64,000 bases of DNA from Bacteroides muris (ex Afrizal et al. 2022) (GTDB taxonomy: Bacteria; Bacteroidota; Bacteroidia; Bacteroidales; Bacteroidaceae), in contig NZ_SRYZ01000006.1 of the NCBI RefSeq assembly GCF_004793475.1, forward strand, positions 1 to 64,000, given 5' to 3'. How positions within the stretch are numbered: position 1 is the first letter of the stretch; every line of letters begins with the position of its first letter. The position numbers and the translations under genes are program-made. Shown here one piece after another: positions 34,625 through 41,875 of this stretch. The notes beneath the pieces are model-generated. The model saw only the letters and a program-made list of their open reading frames with translations. It did no database searches and was not told where the DNA came from.

Positions 34625-35035
34625 GTGCTTGTTTTTTATTCCATTCAGGCATTTCGAAATGCCCTAACAAAGCTTTGTTCTAAGCCCAAAGAAGGTTATG
34701 GCAGTGTTGTGAAAGATATATGTAACTCATTTAAGGATAAATCTATAGAGGAAATTCGCATAAATCGGGACATGGTGCTTAATGAAGATAATTTTACTAT
34801 TATCAAATTTAGAGTGCCCAATAGCGGACAGAAGCTAAGTAAAAAAGATGGTTTCAGACTTATTTATTTAGTTCATAAACAAAGAGAAGAGATTACTTTC
34901 TTATATATCTATCCCAAACGAGGACCACAAGGTTTGATTACCCTCAAAGACAATGATATAATCTCCTTATTGAAGGATTATGTTGACGAAAAACAAGATT
35001 TAGTATCTCATGATATAGCAGATAATTTGGGGTAA
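34625..35035 (+). CDS. RelE/HigB-like putative toxin inside the capsule operon
   Basis: A 136-residue protein. The C-terminal half follows the RelE/HigB mRNA-interferase pattern: 'FRVPNSGQKLSKKDGFRLIY' (basic loop then GFRLIY), 'FLYIYPKRGPQGLITL' (beta strand then positively charged tip) and a final helix 'DIISLLKDYV'. An N-terminal extension of about 55 residues is longer than in classical RelE. The start is GTG at 34625; no ATG gives the fold. Catalysis and toxicity are inferences from the pattern alone. It is 30 bp upstream of the initiating transferase, which must be translated from the same message. Confidence 0.65.
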   Translation: MLVFYSIQAFRNALTKLCSKPKEGYGSVVKDICNSFKDKSIEEIRINRDMVLNEDNFTIIKFRVPNSGQKLSKKDGFRLIYLVHKQREEITFLYIYPKRGPQGLITLKDNDIISLLKDYVDEKQDLVSHDIADNLG

Positions 35036-35065
35036 TCTTTCGCACACAATCTTATTTTTTTGACC

Positions 35066-35674
35066 ATGTATTCTCATTTTTTTAAGAGGGTGATTGACTT
35101 CATCCTCGTGTTTTGTGTGTTGGCTTTGATTTGGCCGATACTGTTTCTCGTTGCCCTTTGGTTGTATTTTGCCAATAAGGGTGCCGGAGTATTCTTTACT
35201 CAGGAGCGTCCGGGAAAGGATGGAAAAATCTTTCGGGTTATAAAGTTTAAAACCATGACGGATGAACGGGATGCGGAGGGTAATTTGTTGCCAGATGCCG
35301 TACGTTTGACAAAAGTTGGAAGTTTTGTACGTTCTACTTCGATTGATGAGCTTCCACAATTACTTAATGTCTTGAAAGGAAATATGGCTTTGATAGGTCC
35401 CCGTCCTTTATTGCCTCAATACTTACCGCTTTATAGTAAAGAGCAAGCCCGTCGTCATGAAGTCCGTCCGGGGATTACGGGCTGGGCTCAGGTAAATGGG
35501 CGCAACACCATTTCTTGGTCTAAGAAATTTGAATTGGATGTGTGGTATGTAGATCATTGTTCTTTTCTACTTGATTTGAAAATTGTTTTTATGACGATAA
35601 GAAAGGTATTTATAAGGGAAGGTATCAGCTCTGATACTTCGGCTACGATGGAAGTTTTTACTGGAAATAACTAA
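35066..35674 (+). CDS. Initiating sugar-phosphate transferase (PglC/WcaJ family)
   Basis: Transfers a sugar 1-phosphate from a UDP-sugar to undecaprenyl phosphate, starting the repeat unit. A 202-residue monotopic protein: re-entrant/membrane helix about 10-35, then '[20 protein letters not shown]' (about 42-61), '[15 protein letters not shown]', '[17 protein letters not shown]' (about 92-108) and '[14 protein letters not shown]'. The short PglC-like form lacks the multi-helix N-terminus of WcaJ. With acetyltransferase and aminotransferase next door, the substrate is likely a UDP-diacetamido-trideoxyhexose. A TTG two codons upstream is possible but the ATG is preferred. Confidence 0.94.
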   Translation: MYSHFFKRVIDFILVFCVLALIWPILFLVALWLYFANKGAGVFFTQERPGKDGKIFRVIKFKTMTDERDAEGNLLPDAVRLTKVGSFVRSTSIDELPQLLNVLKGNMALIGPRPLLPQYLPLYSKEQARRHEVRPGITGWAQVNGRNTISWSKKFELDVWYVDHCSFLLDLKIVFMTIRKVFIREGISSDTSATMEVFTGNN

Positions 35675-35683
35675 TATCAGAAA

Positions 35684-36274
35684 ATGTATTTATATGGTGC
35701 CAGTGGTCATGCCAAAGTGATCATTGATATATTACGTGCTAATCATGAACCGATTGAAGCATTATTTGATGATAATGAGAAAGTCCATCATCTTTTTGAC
35801 TATCCCGTATTACGCCCGTCGAAGGTCTGCGGACCATTGATAATCAGTATCGGGAATAATGGCATTCGCAGGAAGATTGCCAAGGAGTTGAAGGTGGAAT
35901 ATGGCAAGGCTTTTCATTCTTCTGCAATTATATCTGAAGAAGCTGAGATAAGAGAAGGCTCGGTAGTTATGCAGGGAGCAATTGTGCAGTCGGATGCTTG
36001 TATTGGCAGCCATTGTATTATCAATACCGGTGCTTCGGTGGATCATGAATGTCTGATTGCTGATTATGTGCATATTTCTCCCCATTGTACGCTTTGTGGC
36101 AATGTTCAAGTTGGCGAGGGGACATGGATTGGTGCCGGCAGTGTTGTTATTCCGGGTGTTAAGATAGGGAAGTGGAGTATTATAGGTGCCGGTTCCGTTG
36201 TTACAAAGGATATTCCGGATGGTGTGTTGGCTGTAGGGAATAGGTGTAAGATTATCAAGAATATAGTTTTGTAA
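35684..36274 (+). CDS. PglD/NeuD-type sugar O/N-acetyltransferase
   Basis: A 196-residue trimeric left-handed beta-helix acetyltransferase. The N-terminal 'MYLYGASGHAKVIIDILRAN' (1-20) is the nucleotide-sugar binding Rossmann-like motif of PglD/NeuD. Hexapeptide repeats run from about 95 to 185, including 'GASVDHECLIADYVHISPHC' (about 126-145) with the catalytic His. The predicted step is acetylation of a UDP-4-amino-sugar by acetyl-CoA. It lies between the initiating transferase (9-bp gap) and the aminotransferase (13-bp gap). Confidence 0.93.
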   Translation: MYLYGASGHAKVIIDILRANHEPIEALFDDNEKVHHLFDYPVLRPSKVCGPLIISIGNNGIRRKIAKELKVEYGKAFHSSAIISEEAEIREGSVVMQGAIVQSDACIGSHCIINTGASVDHECLIADYVHISPHCTLCGNVQVGEGTWIGAGSVVIPGVKIGKWSIIGAGSVVTKDIPDGVLAVGNRCKIIKNIVL

Positions 36275-36287
36275 ATCACGTAATTTT

Positions 36288-37529
36288 ATGGATAAGAGAA
36301 TTTATCTTTGCCTTGCTCATATGAGCGGCAAGGAGATGGGCTTCATACAGGAAGCCTTTGACACAAATTGGGTGGTTCCACTCGGTCCGAACGTGAATGC
36401 CTTTGAGCAGGAACTGGAACATTTTGTTGGTCAGAACAAGAAAGTGGTCGCATTGAGTGCCGGTACGGCAGCGGTGCACCTGGCTCTGCTGGCCTGTGGA
36501 GTGGGGCAGGGTGATGAAGTGATAGTACAGAGTTTTACATTTTGTGCCTCAAGTCATCCAGTGACGTATCTCGGTGCTACACCCGTATTTGTGGACAGCG
36601 AGGAGGATACCTGGAATATGGATCCTGTACTTTTGGAGGCAGCGATTCAAGACCGTATCAATAAGACGGGTCGGAAACCCAAAGCGATTGTTCCGGTGGC
36701 TTTATATGGAATGCCTTACAAGATAGATCAAATCATGTCGGTGGCAGATAAATATGATATTCCGGTTATAGAGGATGCCGCCGAAGGCTTTGGCAGCAAG
36801 TTTGACGGGCAAGTCCTCGGAACTTTTGGCAGATATGGCGTGCTTTCCTTCAATGGCAACAAGATGATAACGACCAGCGGTGGCGGTGCTTTGATTTGCC
36901 CAGATGAGGATGTCAAGAAAGAGATTATGTTCTATGCCACCCAGGCCCGTGAGTCCTATCCCTACTACCAGCACGAGCGTATAGGCTATAACTATCGGAT
37001 GAGTAACATTTGTGCCGGTATCGGTCGCGGCCAGATGACGGTGGTGGATGAGCACATAGCACACCATAAGCATCTGTGCGGTCTGTATCGTGAGCTGTTG
37101 GCTGATGTGGAGGGAATCACGCTTCATGAGAATCCTTCGGAGTGTTATGACAGCAATTATTGGTTGAACACGGTACTGCTTGACGAGAATCTGCATGTGA
37201 GGGATGAGGAGGATGCCTACCGTGAGACTGTGAAAGGTGCCGTAGGTGGTGCTGCGGGTGTTACGCATGAGTCGGTTAGCGCCCATACTTCTTGTGAACC
37301 CAATCGTAATGTGGAAGCCATGCGTATTTGCTTGGACAGAGCCGGTATCGAGAGCCGTCCCTTATGGAAGCCTATGCATCTTCAACCGGTTTATGCTCAG
37401 AGTCCTTCTTATGTAAATGGTGTCAGTGAGAGTTTGTTTAAGTGTGGTCTTTGCTTGCCGAGTGGTCCTTACGTGACGGAGGAGGATGTGAGATACATTG
37501 TGGATGAAATGAAGAAGAGTATACGATGA
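36288..37529 (+). CDS. DegT/DnrJ/EryC1/StrS aminotransferase (PglE type)
   Basis: A 413-residue PLP-dependent sugar aminotransferase. It shows 'SAGTAAVHLALLACGVGQGD' (about 58-77), 'EDAAEGFGSKFDGQVLGTFG' (about 162-181) and the PLP-lysine motif 'FNGNKMITTSGGGALI' (about 188-203). It would aminate the 4-keto sugar from the dehydratase at 13.4 kb, giving the substrate of the adjacent acetyltransferase. It is the last CPS gene and is followed by a terminator. Confidence 0.95.
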   Translation: MDKRIYLCLAHMSGKEMGFIQEAFDTNWVVPLGPNVNAFEQELEHFVGQNKKVVALSAGTAAVHLALLACGVGQGDEVIVQSFTFCASSHPVTYLGATPVFVDSEEDTWNMDPVLLEAAIQDRINKTGRKPKAIVPVALYGMPYKIDQIMSVADKYDIPVIEDAAEGFGSKFDGQVLGTFGRYGVLSFNGNKMITTSGGGALICPDEDVKKEIMFYATQARESYPYYQHERIGYNYRMSNICAGIGRGQMTVVDEHIAHHKHLCGLYRELLADVEGITLHENPSECYDSNYWLNTVLLDENLHVRDEEDAYRETVKGAVGGAAGVTHESVSAHTSCEPNRNVEAMRICLDRAGIESRPLWKPMHLQPVYAQSPSYVNGVSESLFKCGLCLPSGPYVTEEDVRYIVDEMKKSIR

Positions 37530-37566
37530 AATCTACATAGTATCAATTTTTTATGAACTAATTTTA

Positions 37567-37593
37567 GAAAACAGCTTCAGTGGGGCTGTTTTC
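37567..37593 (+). terminator. Terminator of the capsule operon
   Basis: GAAAACAGC (37567-37575) and GCTGTTTTC (37585-37593) form a 9-bp perfect stem with a 9-nt loop, followed by TTTGTTT. Confidence 0.75.
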
Positions 37594-37741
37594 TTTGTTT
37601 ATAGGCATATTTGAGATGCTTACCGAGAGTCTTCCTTGACTTCGGGGGATGTTCATAATATGATTCTCTGTGATATAGAGTCATAGTTGTGTGTTGCCAC
37701 TCTTGCTTGAATAACCGTTCTTTGGTGGTGAATAATAACCA

Positions 37742-37753
37742 ATAAACGTTTAT
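37742..37753. promoter_or_regulatory. 12-bp perfect palindrome just before the recombinase start
   Basis: ATAAACGTTTAT ends 5 bp before the recombinase ATG. It contains the TAAACG half-site and its mirror CGTTTA overlapping by 2 bp, the same halves that are spaced by TT in the recombination repeats. It could let the recombinase bind and repress its own gene; this is an inference. Confidence 0.45.
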
Positions 37754-37758
37754 CAATT

Positions 37759-38352
37759 ATGGCAGTAGTAGCTTATTTAAGAGTAAGTACAGAAAAACAG
37801 TTTCTAGAGAATCAACGCGAGGAAATTATACGCTTCGCGGAAAAGAAAGGGTTGAGCATCGACAGATGGTACACGGAGACGGTCAGCGGAAAAGTGAGTA
37901 GCAAAGAGCGTAAACTGGCGGGCTTGTTGGACCGGATGAAACCGGGAGACTCCTTGATTATAACGGAGATCTCACGGCTTAGTCGGACACTGCTGGAGAT
38001 AATGACCATTCTTAACTCTTGCATCAAAAGGGGAGTGGTGTTGTACAGTACCAAAGAGGGGTATGTATTTCAGAATGACATCAATAGCAAAGTGCTGGGC
38101 TTTGCTTTTGGACTGATGGCCGAGATAGAGCGTAATCTGATTTCCATGCGTACCAAAGAAGCGCTGGAACGACGGAGGAAGGAGGGAAAGCATCTGGGCA
38201 GGAAGAAAGGAGACACGCCCAAAATGAAGATACTCTATGCGAACAAGAGGAAACTTGTGAGGGAGCACCAAAGAGGAGAGTCGTGTGCCGAACTTGCCCG
38301 GCAGATGGGAGTGTCACGGACTACGATGTTTCGTTTTCTGAGACGATATTGA
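37759..38352 (+). CDS. Serine recombinase, Mpi-like DNA invertase
   Basis: A 197-residue small serine recombinase. The nucleophile Ser lies in 'VAYLRVSTEKQ' (about 3-13), the conserved Arg region is 'LIITEISRLSRTLLEIM' (about 68-84), the long E helix is 'FGLMAEIERNLISMRTKEAL' (about 117-136) and the C-terminal helix-turn-helix is 'SCAELARQMGVSRTTMFRFL' (about 174-193). The family includes B. fragilis Mpi, which inverts CPS promoters. It lies at the end of a CPS locus whose promoter carries Mpi-type repeats, so it is the best local candidate for the invertase. Confidence 0.93.
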   Translation: MAVVAYLRVSTEKQFLENQREEIIRFAEKKGLSIDRWYTETVSGKVSSKERKLAGLLDRMKPGDSLIITEISRLSRTLLEIMTILNSCIKRGVVLYSTKEGYVFQNDINSKVLGFAFGLMAEIERNLISMRTKEALERRRKEGKHLGRKKGDTPKMKILYANKRKLVREHQRGESCAELARQMGVSRTTMFRFLRRY

Positions 38353-38459
38353 GCAATTCGGCTAGACGAAAATGTCATAGGCGGGATTCCTTTTGACATG
38401 CTTCGGATGAACTTTTTCTGTATGTAATTTGTTGTGTATACATATAATTTGATAAAACT

Positions 38460-38960
38460 ATGGCTACAACAAAATTTAAAGGACAACCGGTAAAGGTTAT
38501 CGGTGAATTTATAAAGGTGGGCTCTGTTGCCCCCGATTTCGAATTGGTAAAAACAGATTTGTCTTCATTCTCTTTGAAGGAACTGAACGGGAAGAATGTT
38601 ATCTTGAATATTTTCCCCAGCCTTGACACTGGTGTGTGCGCTACTTCTGTACGTAAGTTCAATAAACTGGCTGCCGGCCTGTCTGATACCGTGGTGCTGG
38701 CAATCTCCAAGGATTTGCCTTTCGCACATGCGCGTTTCTGTACAACGGAAGGTATTGAGAATGTGATTCCTTTGTCTGATTTCCGTTTTTCCGATTTTGA
38801 TGAAAATTACGGGGTACGCATGGCGGACGGACCGCTTGCCGGTCTGTTGGCGCGTTCGGTAGTGGTTATCGGCAAGGATGGAAAGATTGCTTATACGGAA
38901 TTGGTACCTGAAATTACACAAGAACCAGACTATGATAAAGCTATTGCAGCTGTAAAGTAG
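38460..38960 (+). CDS. tpx: Thiol peroxidase
   Basis: An atypical 2-Cys peroxiredoxin that reduces lipid and other hydroperoxides at the expense of thioredoxin. 166 residues: 'VGSVAPDFELVKTDLSSFSL' (about 21-40), peroxidatic Cys in 'FPSLDTGVCATSVRKFN' (about 52-68), and resolving Cys in 'FARFCTTEG'-like 'HARFCTTEGI' (about 90-99). It is monocistronic with a strong terminator. Confidence 0.96.
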   Translation: MATTKFKGQPVKVIGEFIKVGSVAPDFELVKTDLSSFSLKELNGKNVILNIFPSLDTGVCATSVRKFNKLAAGLSDTVVLAISKDLPFAHARFCTTEGIENVIPLSDFRFSDFDENYGVRMADGPLAGLLARSVVVIGKDGKIAYTELVPEITQEPDYDKAIAAVK

Positions 38961-38986
38961 AAAGATTGGATTTAGGATAAACAATG

Positions 38987-39029
38987 AAAAAGCGGTGGAC
39001 GGAATTTTTTATGCTCTCCACCGCTTTTT
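38987..39029 (+). terminator. tpx terminator
   Basis: AAAAAGCGGTGGA (38987-38999) pairs with TCCACCGCTTTTT (39017-39029), a 13-bp perfect stem ending in a T-run. Confidence 0.9.
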
Positions 39030-39059
39030 TATAAGCATCAATTGAAGTGTATATATCAT

Positions 39060-39425
39060 CAATAGTTCGTTAAACATTTCCTTAACACTTATGCAACGAT
39101 TGCCGCAGATTTAATTTCCTCTTCCCATAGTTTTCGATTTATTTCTGGATTCGGTTCAATGCCTAACATTGAAATAAATCATTGCATGAGGAAAATATTG
39201 TGGCATAGCACTTACGACTGCCTATCTGGGATGTTGCTAAGTTGGCATTAAAGGATAGCCAGTCGAACCTGCGACCAAACTGCTAACGATACCGTTGTAT
39301 TAAATCTAAATATTGGTCAAGTTCGTTCTGATTCATTTTTTTCAGGATGTAGGAGCCCTTAATATAATGGATTGGGAGGGCTTGACCTAATTCTATCTGT
39401 TAATTCAAAACCTAACGAACTATTG
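39060..39425. mobile_element. 366-bp element bounded by 13-bp inverted repeats (possible MITE or IS relic)
   Basis: CAATAGTTCGTTA at 39060-39072 is exactly mirrored by TAACGAACTATTG at 39413-39425. Inside are further nested palindromes: TTTCCTC/GAGGAAA (39115-39121, 39188-39194), GATTTATTTC/GAAATAAATC (39136-39145, 39171-39180) and GGTCAAG/CTTGACC (39315-39321, 39381-39387). There is no gene of convincing length; a minus-strand stub reads MNQNELDQYLDLIQRYR then stop. No clear target-site duplication was found. Confidence 0.45.
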
Positions 39426-39508
39426 TAACAAGGAAATATTAAAATGTATGCTAAAATGGCTGTCATCAAAATAAAAAAAGAATGCTTCTTGTATCTTTTA
39501 TATTTATA

Positions 39509-41203
39509 TCAAGAATTCTTATCTGTGTTAATCTGCATTGATTGTGTATTTTGATGCCTCTCCATTATTCCTTTGGCTTTGAATACAGGTTCTGCTTTTT
39601 GTATTTCCGACTCGAAACCGAACCAATAGCCATTTTGGGTATTGTCATCAATGGGTAGAAAACATAAGCGGAGGCTTTCTTTGTAGTTCCCATAAATGAC
39701 TTCCCAATATTTTGGCGGTATCTGGCGTTTGGTCTTGATTTTCTCTGCTGGTTTTTTCTTTAATGACATGCCTGCTTCTATCCAAGCAATGGTGACCATG
39801 ATTTGATGGGCCGGATAATGTATACTGCAGAATTCATAGAGTACAAGGCCTCGTTTTTCCAAGCTCATGGGCTGGTCTATAAGATTTTTATCGATTAAAA
39901 ATTTCAGGAAACGGTGTAGGAAGTCGTTCTCATCTAGAATCAGCTTACGGGTGATGGCTTGCCAAGCAGTTGTGTTATAGAATCCGTCCAGAAGACGTGA
40001 CAGTTGCCGGGCTGTCTGAAGCTCGTTGACACTGATTTCATTTGTTTGAAGAACTTCATAAGGGGGAAGAGGGGAATATCGGATGCCTAGTTCTTCAGCT
40101 CTTCTTCTCATTTCTGTGCCGGGAAGTAACTTCAGGGATTCAAGCTGTATTTCGCCGGCATTGTATCCGGCAAGTGTACGCACATCCTCAAATATTTCGG
40201 ATAGGCGGTATAGAGGCAATCCGGCAATGAGGTCGGCATGCGTCTCCATATTGGGTAGAGAACATAGGAAACGAAGACCTTGCAGTGAATCTTCCAGGCT
40301 TCCCATCCGACGGCTTTTCTGGAGGACCGGTTCGCGCAAGCTTTGAATACCGGCTTCGAGATGGAGCAATCCTTCAGGCAGCTTTTCCAATTCACTTTTC
40401 AGTTCTTCGGACAATAGCGCAGGATGCATTTCCAAATGAAAGCATATATCCGGGTAGAATTCCAGGAAAAGCTGGAGCAATTCTTTAGCACGGTGCGGAT
40501 TATAATTAAAAGTACGGTCGAGGACACGCACGTTTTTTATTCCATGGCTGCGGATAATCAGAAGACGTTCACGGATACTTTCAATGGACAGTGTGCGCAC
40601 CGGTTTTTCTCCGCCGCTGACGCAGAATGCGCATGTATTGAAACAGCCCCGGGTAGTCTCCAGTTGTATGAATGGTTTGCTCCAGTTGAAGAAACAGCTT
40701 TTTTCCGGTGGCACGAGCCGGGCAAAGTCAAGGACACGGGCTATGCCGTTGTCTATATATTGCTTTTGAGGATTCATATAGCAAAGCCCCGGAATATCGT
40801 CCCATTTTTCCGGTTGGTTCCAGCAAGCCAGCCATTGGGGGAATACTTCTTCTCCTTCTCCTCTGAACACGCAGTTGACGAAAGGATTTTTACGCAGAAA
40901 ATCTTCATTGTCTCCCAAGAATTCAGGTCCACCCAAAACGAAACAGCTATTGGGGAGCAATGCTTTTAATCTTGCTGTGATGTGCAGCAGCTGTTCATGG
41001 TTGAACAACCATGCTGTTGCTGAAATGATGTCGGGGTGGTGTCGATATATTTCGTCAACAATCATTCCTATGTTTTCATTGATGGTGGCAGATACAATCT
41101 CCCATTTAATAGAATTGTTCTTGGCTACTTGCGCATGCAGTGCTGGGAGTGCCAATGAAGAGTGTGCATATGAACTGTTGAGGTCTATCCAAAGAATTTT
41201 CAT
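39509..41203 (-). CDS. B12-binding-domain radical SAM protein
   Basis: A 564-residue protein. Residues about 1-140 form a cobalamin-binding-like Rossmann domain ('KILWIDLNSSYAHSSLALPA' at the start, 'SATAWLFNHEQL', 'VLGGPEFLGD'). The radical SAM core has the [4Fe-4S] motif 'CFNTCAFC' (about 187-194, C-x3-C-x2-C), then 'LHLEAGIQSL' and 'DLIAGLPLY'. The C-terminal about 190 residues are a DUF4080-like extension. Substrate unknown; relatives are annotated as putative methyltransferases. I chose the ATG at 41203 over a TTG at 41227 because it gives the family N-terminus and lies 22 bp from the -7 box. The last codons run into a repeat-like sequence. Confidence 0.85.
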   Translation of the reverse strand: MKILWIDLNSSYAHSSLALPALHAQVAKNNSIKWEIVSATINENIGMIVDEIYRHHPDIISATAWLFNHEQLLHITARLKALLPNSCFVLGGPEFLGDNEDFLRKNPFVNCVFRGEGEEVFPQWLACWNQPEKWDDIPGLCYMNPQKQYIDNGIARVLDFARLVPPEKSCFFNWSKPFIQLETTRGCFNTCAFCVSGGEKPVRTLSIESIRERLLIIRSHGIKNVRVLDRTFNYNPHRAKELLQLFLEFYPDICFHLEMHPALLSEELKSELEKLPEGLLHLEAGIQSLREPVLQKSRRMGSLEDSLQGLRFLCSLPNMETHADLIAGLPLYRLSEIFEDVRTLAGYNAGEIQLESLKLLPGTEMRRRAEELGIRYSPLPPYEVLQTNEISVNELQTARQLSRLLDGFYNTTAWQAITRKLILDENDFLHRFLKFLIDKNLIDQPMSLEKRGLVLYEFCSIHYPAHQIMVTIAWIEAGMSLKKKPAEKIKTKRQIPPKYWEVIYGNYKESLRLCFLPIDDNTQNGYWFGFESEIQKAEPVFKAKGIMERHQNTQSMQINTDKNS

Positions 41204-41224
41204 GTCTGATTGAATTTCGTTGAG

Positions 41225-41232
41225 CAAATTTA
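41225..41232 (-). promoter_or_regulatory. Putative -7 box of the radical SAM gene
   Basis: Minus-strand TAAATTTG (TAnnTTTG) 22 bp before the ATG at 41203; no good -33 match. Confidence 0.45.
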
Positions 41233-41345
41233 CATATAAATTGCTAGATTTCTATACTGAGCAGAATAAAAAGGTTAAGCCTGCCACAAATTATCTGTCA
41301 TTGATACCGTGCTTTATGTACAATTATTAGTAAATAGAGGGTGTA

Positions 41346-41769
41346 AACAATAAGACCCCATATAGAGAGTTGGCTGAATGTTTGCTGCCCAAAGAAATGG
41401 TTGAATACTTTGGTCTTGTCTACTTTGACAAAACCAAAGAGACGTTAGATGTTACGCTGGAAGAGCATGATGACGGAGTTGACGGCTACAAGCCCGGACA
41501 GCTTTGTCCGAACGGTTTCCACGAGAAAAGCTTCGTGCGTGATTATCCGGTCAGAGGATGCAAAATCCACACTTGACCTTTCTGATTCAATGCGTAAGAT
41601 TGTCCGTACGGCTTTCTCTAAAGCCAGTCGCGTCATTGATTGATTATCCGATGCCATGGCTGAGTCATTCAATGTTAAAATCAAACTATTCTACGCTAAT
41701 TTAAGAGGTGTAGCCGACAAGAAGTTCTTTCTGTTCCGTATCGCAAATCTATATGATTATCCCCACTGA
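41346..41769 (+). pseudogene. ISAon1-family transposase relic
   Basis: 41349-41576 encodes an N-terminal fragment ('YRELAECLLPKEMVEYFGLV') that ends in a stop. 41656-41769 encodes a C-terminal fragment ('MAESFNVKIKLFYANLRGVA', 'FFLFRIANLYDYP'). Both match the two ends of ISAon1-type transposases, with the catalytic middle deleted. It fills most of the 648-bp gap between the radical SAM gene and the transporter. No terminal repeats were recognised. Confidence 0.7.
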
Positions 41770-41798
41770 TTTGCTACTGACTCTGTACTTTCGTATAA

Positions 41799-41818
41799 AA
41801 AATGAATGAGTTCATTTT
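41799..41818. promoter_or_regulatory. Small palindrome upstream of the transporter gene
   Basis: AAAATGAA-TGAG-TTCATTTT, 8-bp arms. It lies 21 bp before the putative -7 box and could be an operator; no independent support. Confidence 0.3.
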
Positions 41819-41838
41819 ATTTTGCATTTCGTTTGCAC

Positions 41839-41846
41839 TATCTTTG
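41839..41846 (+). promoter_or_regulatory. Putative -7 box of the transporter gene
   Basis: TATCTTTG, 30 bp upstream of the start codon at 41876. TTTG at 41821-41824 is closer than usual for a -33 box. Confidence 0.5.
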
Positions 41847-41875
41847 CAGCCTGAAACAGTAAAATAGAATGCACA

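Noticed and set aside
39255..39295. Minus-strand GCAGGTTCGACTGG resembling a tRNA T-arm
   Set aside because: No matching acceptor stem, D-arm or anticodon arm could be built around it, so it is not a tRNA or an obvious attachment site.
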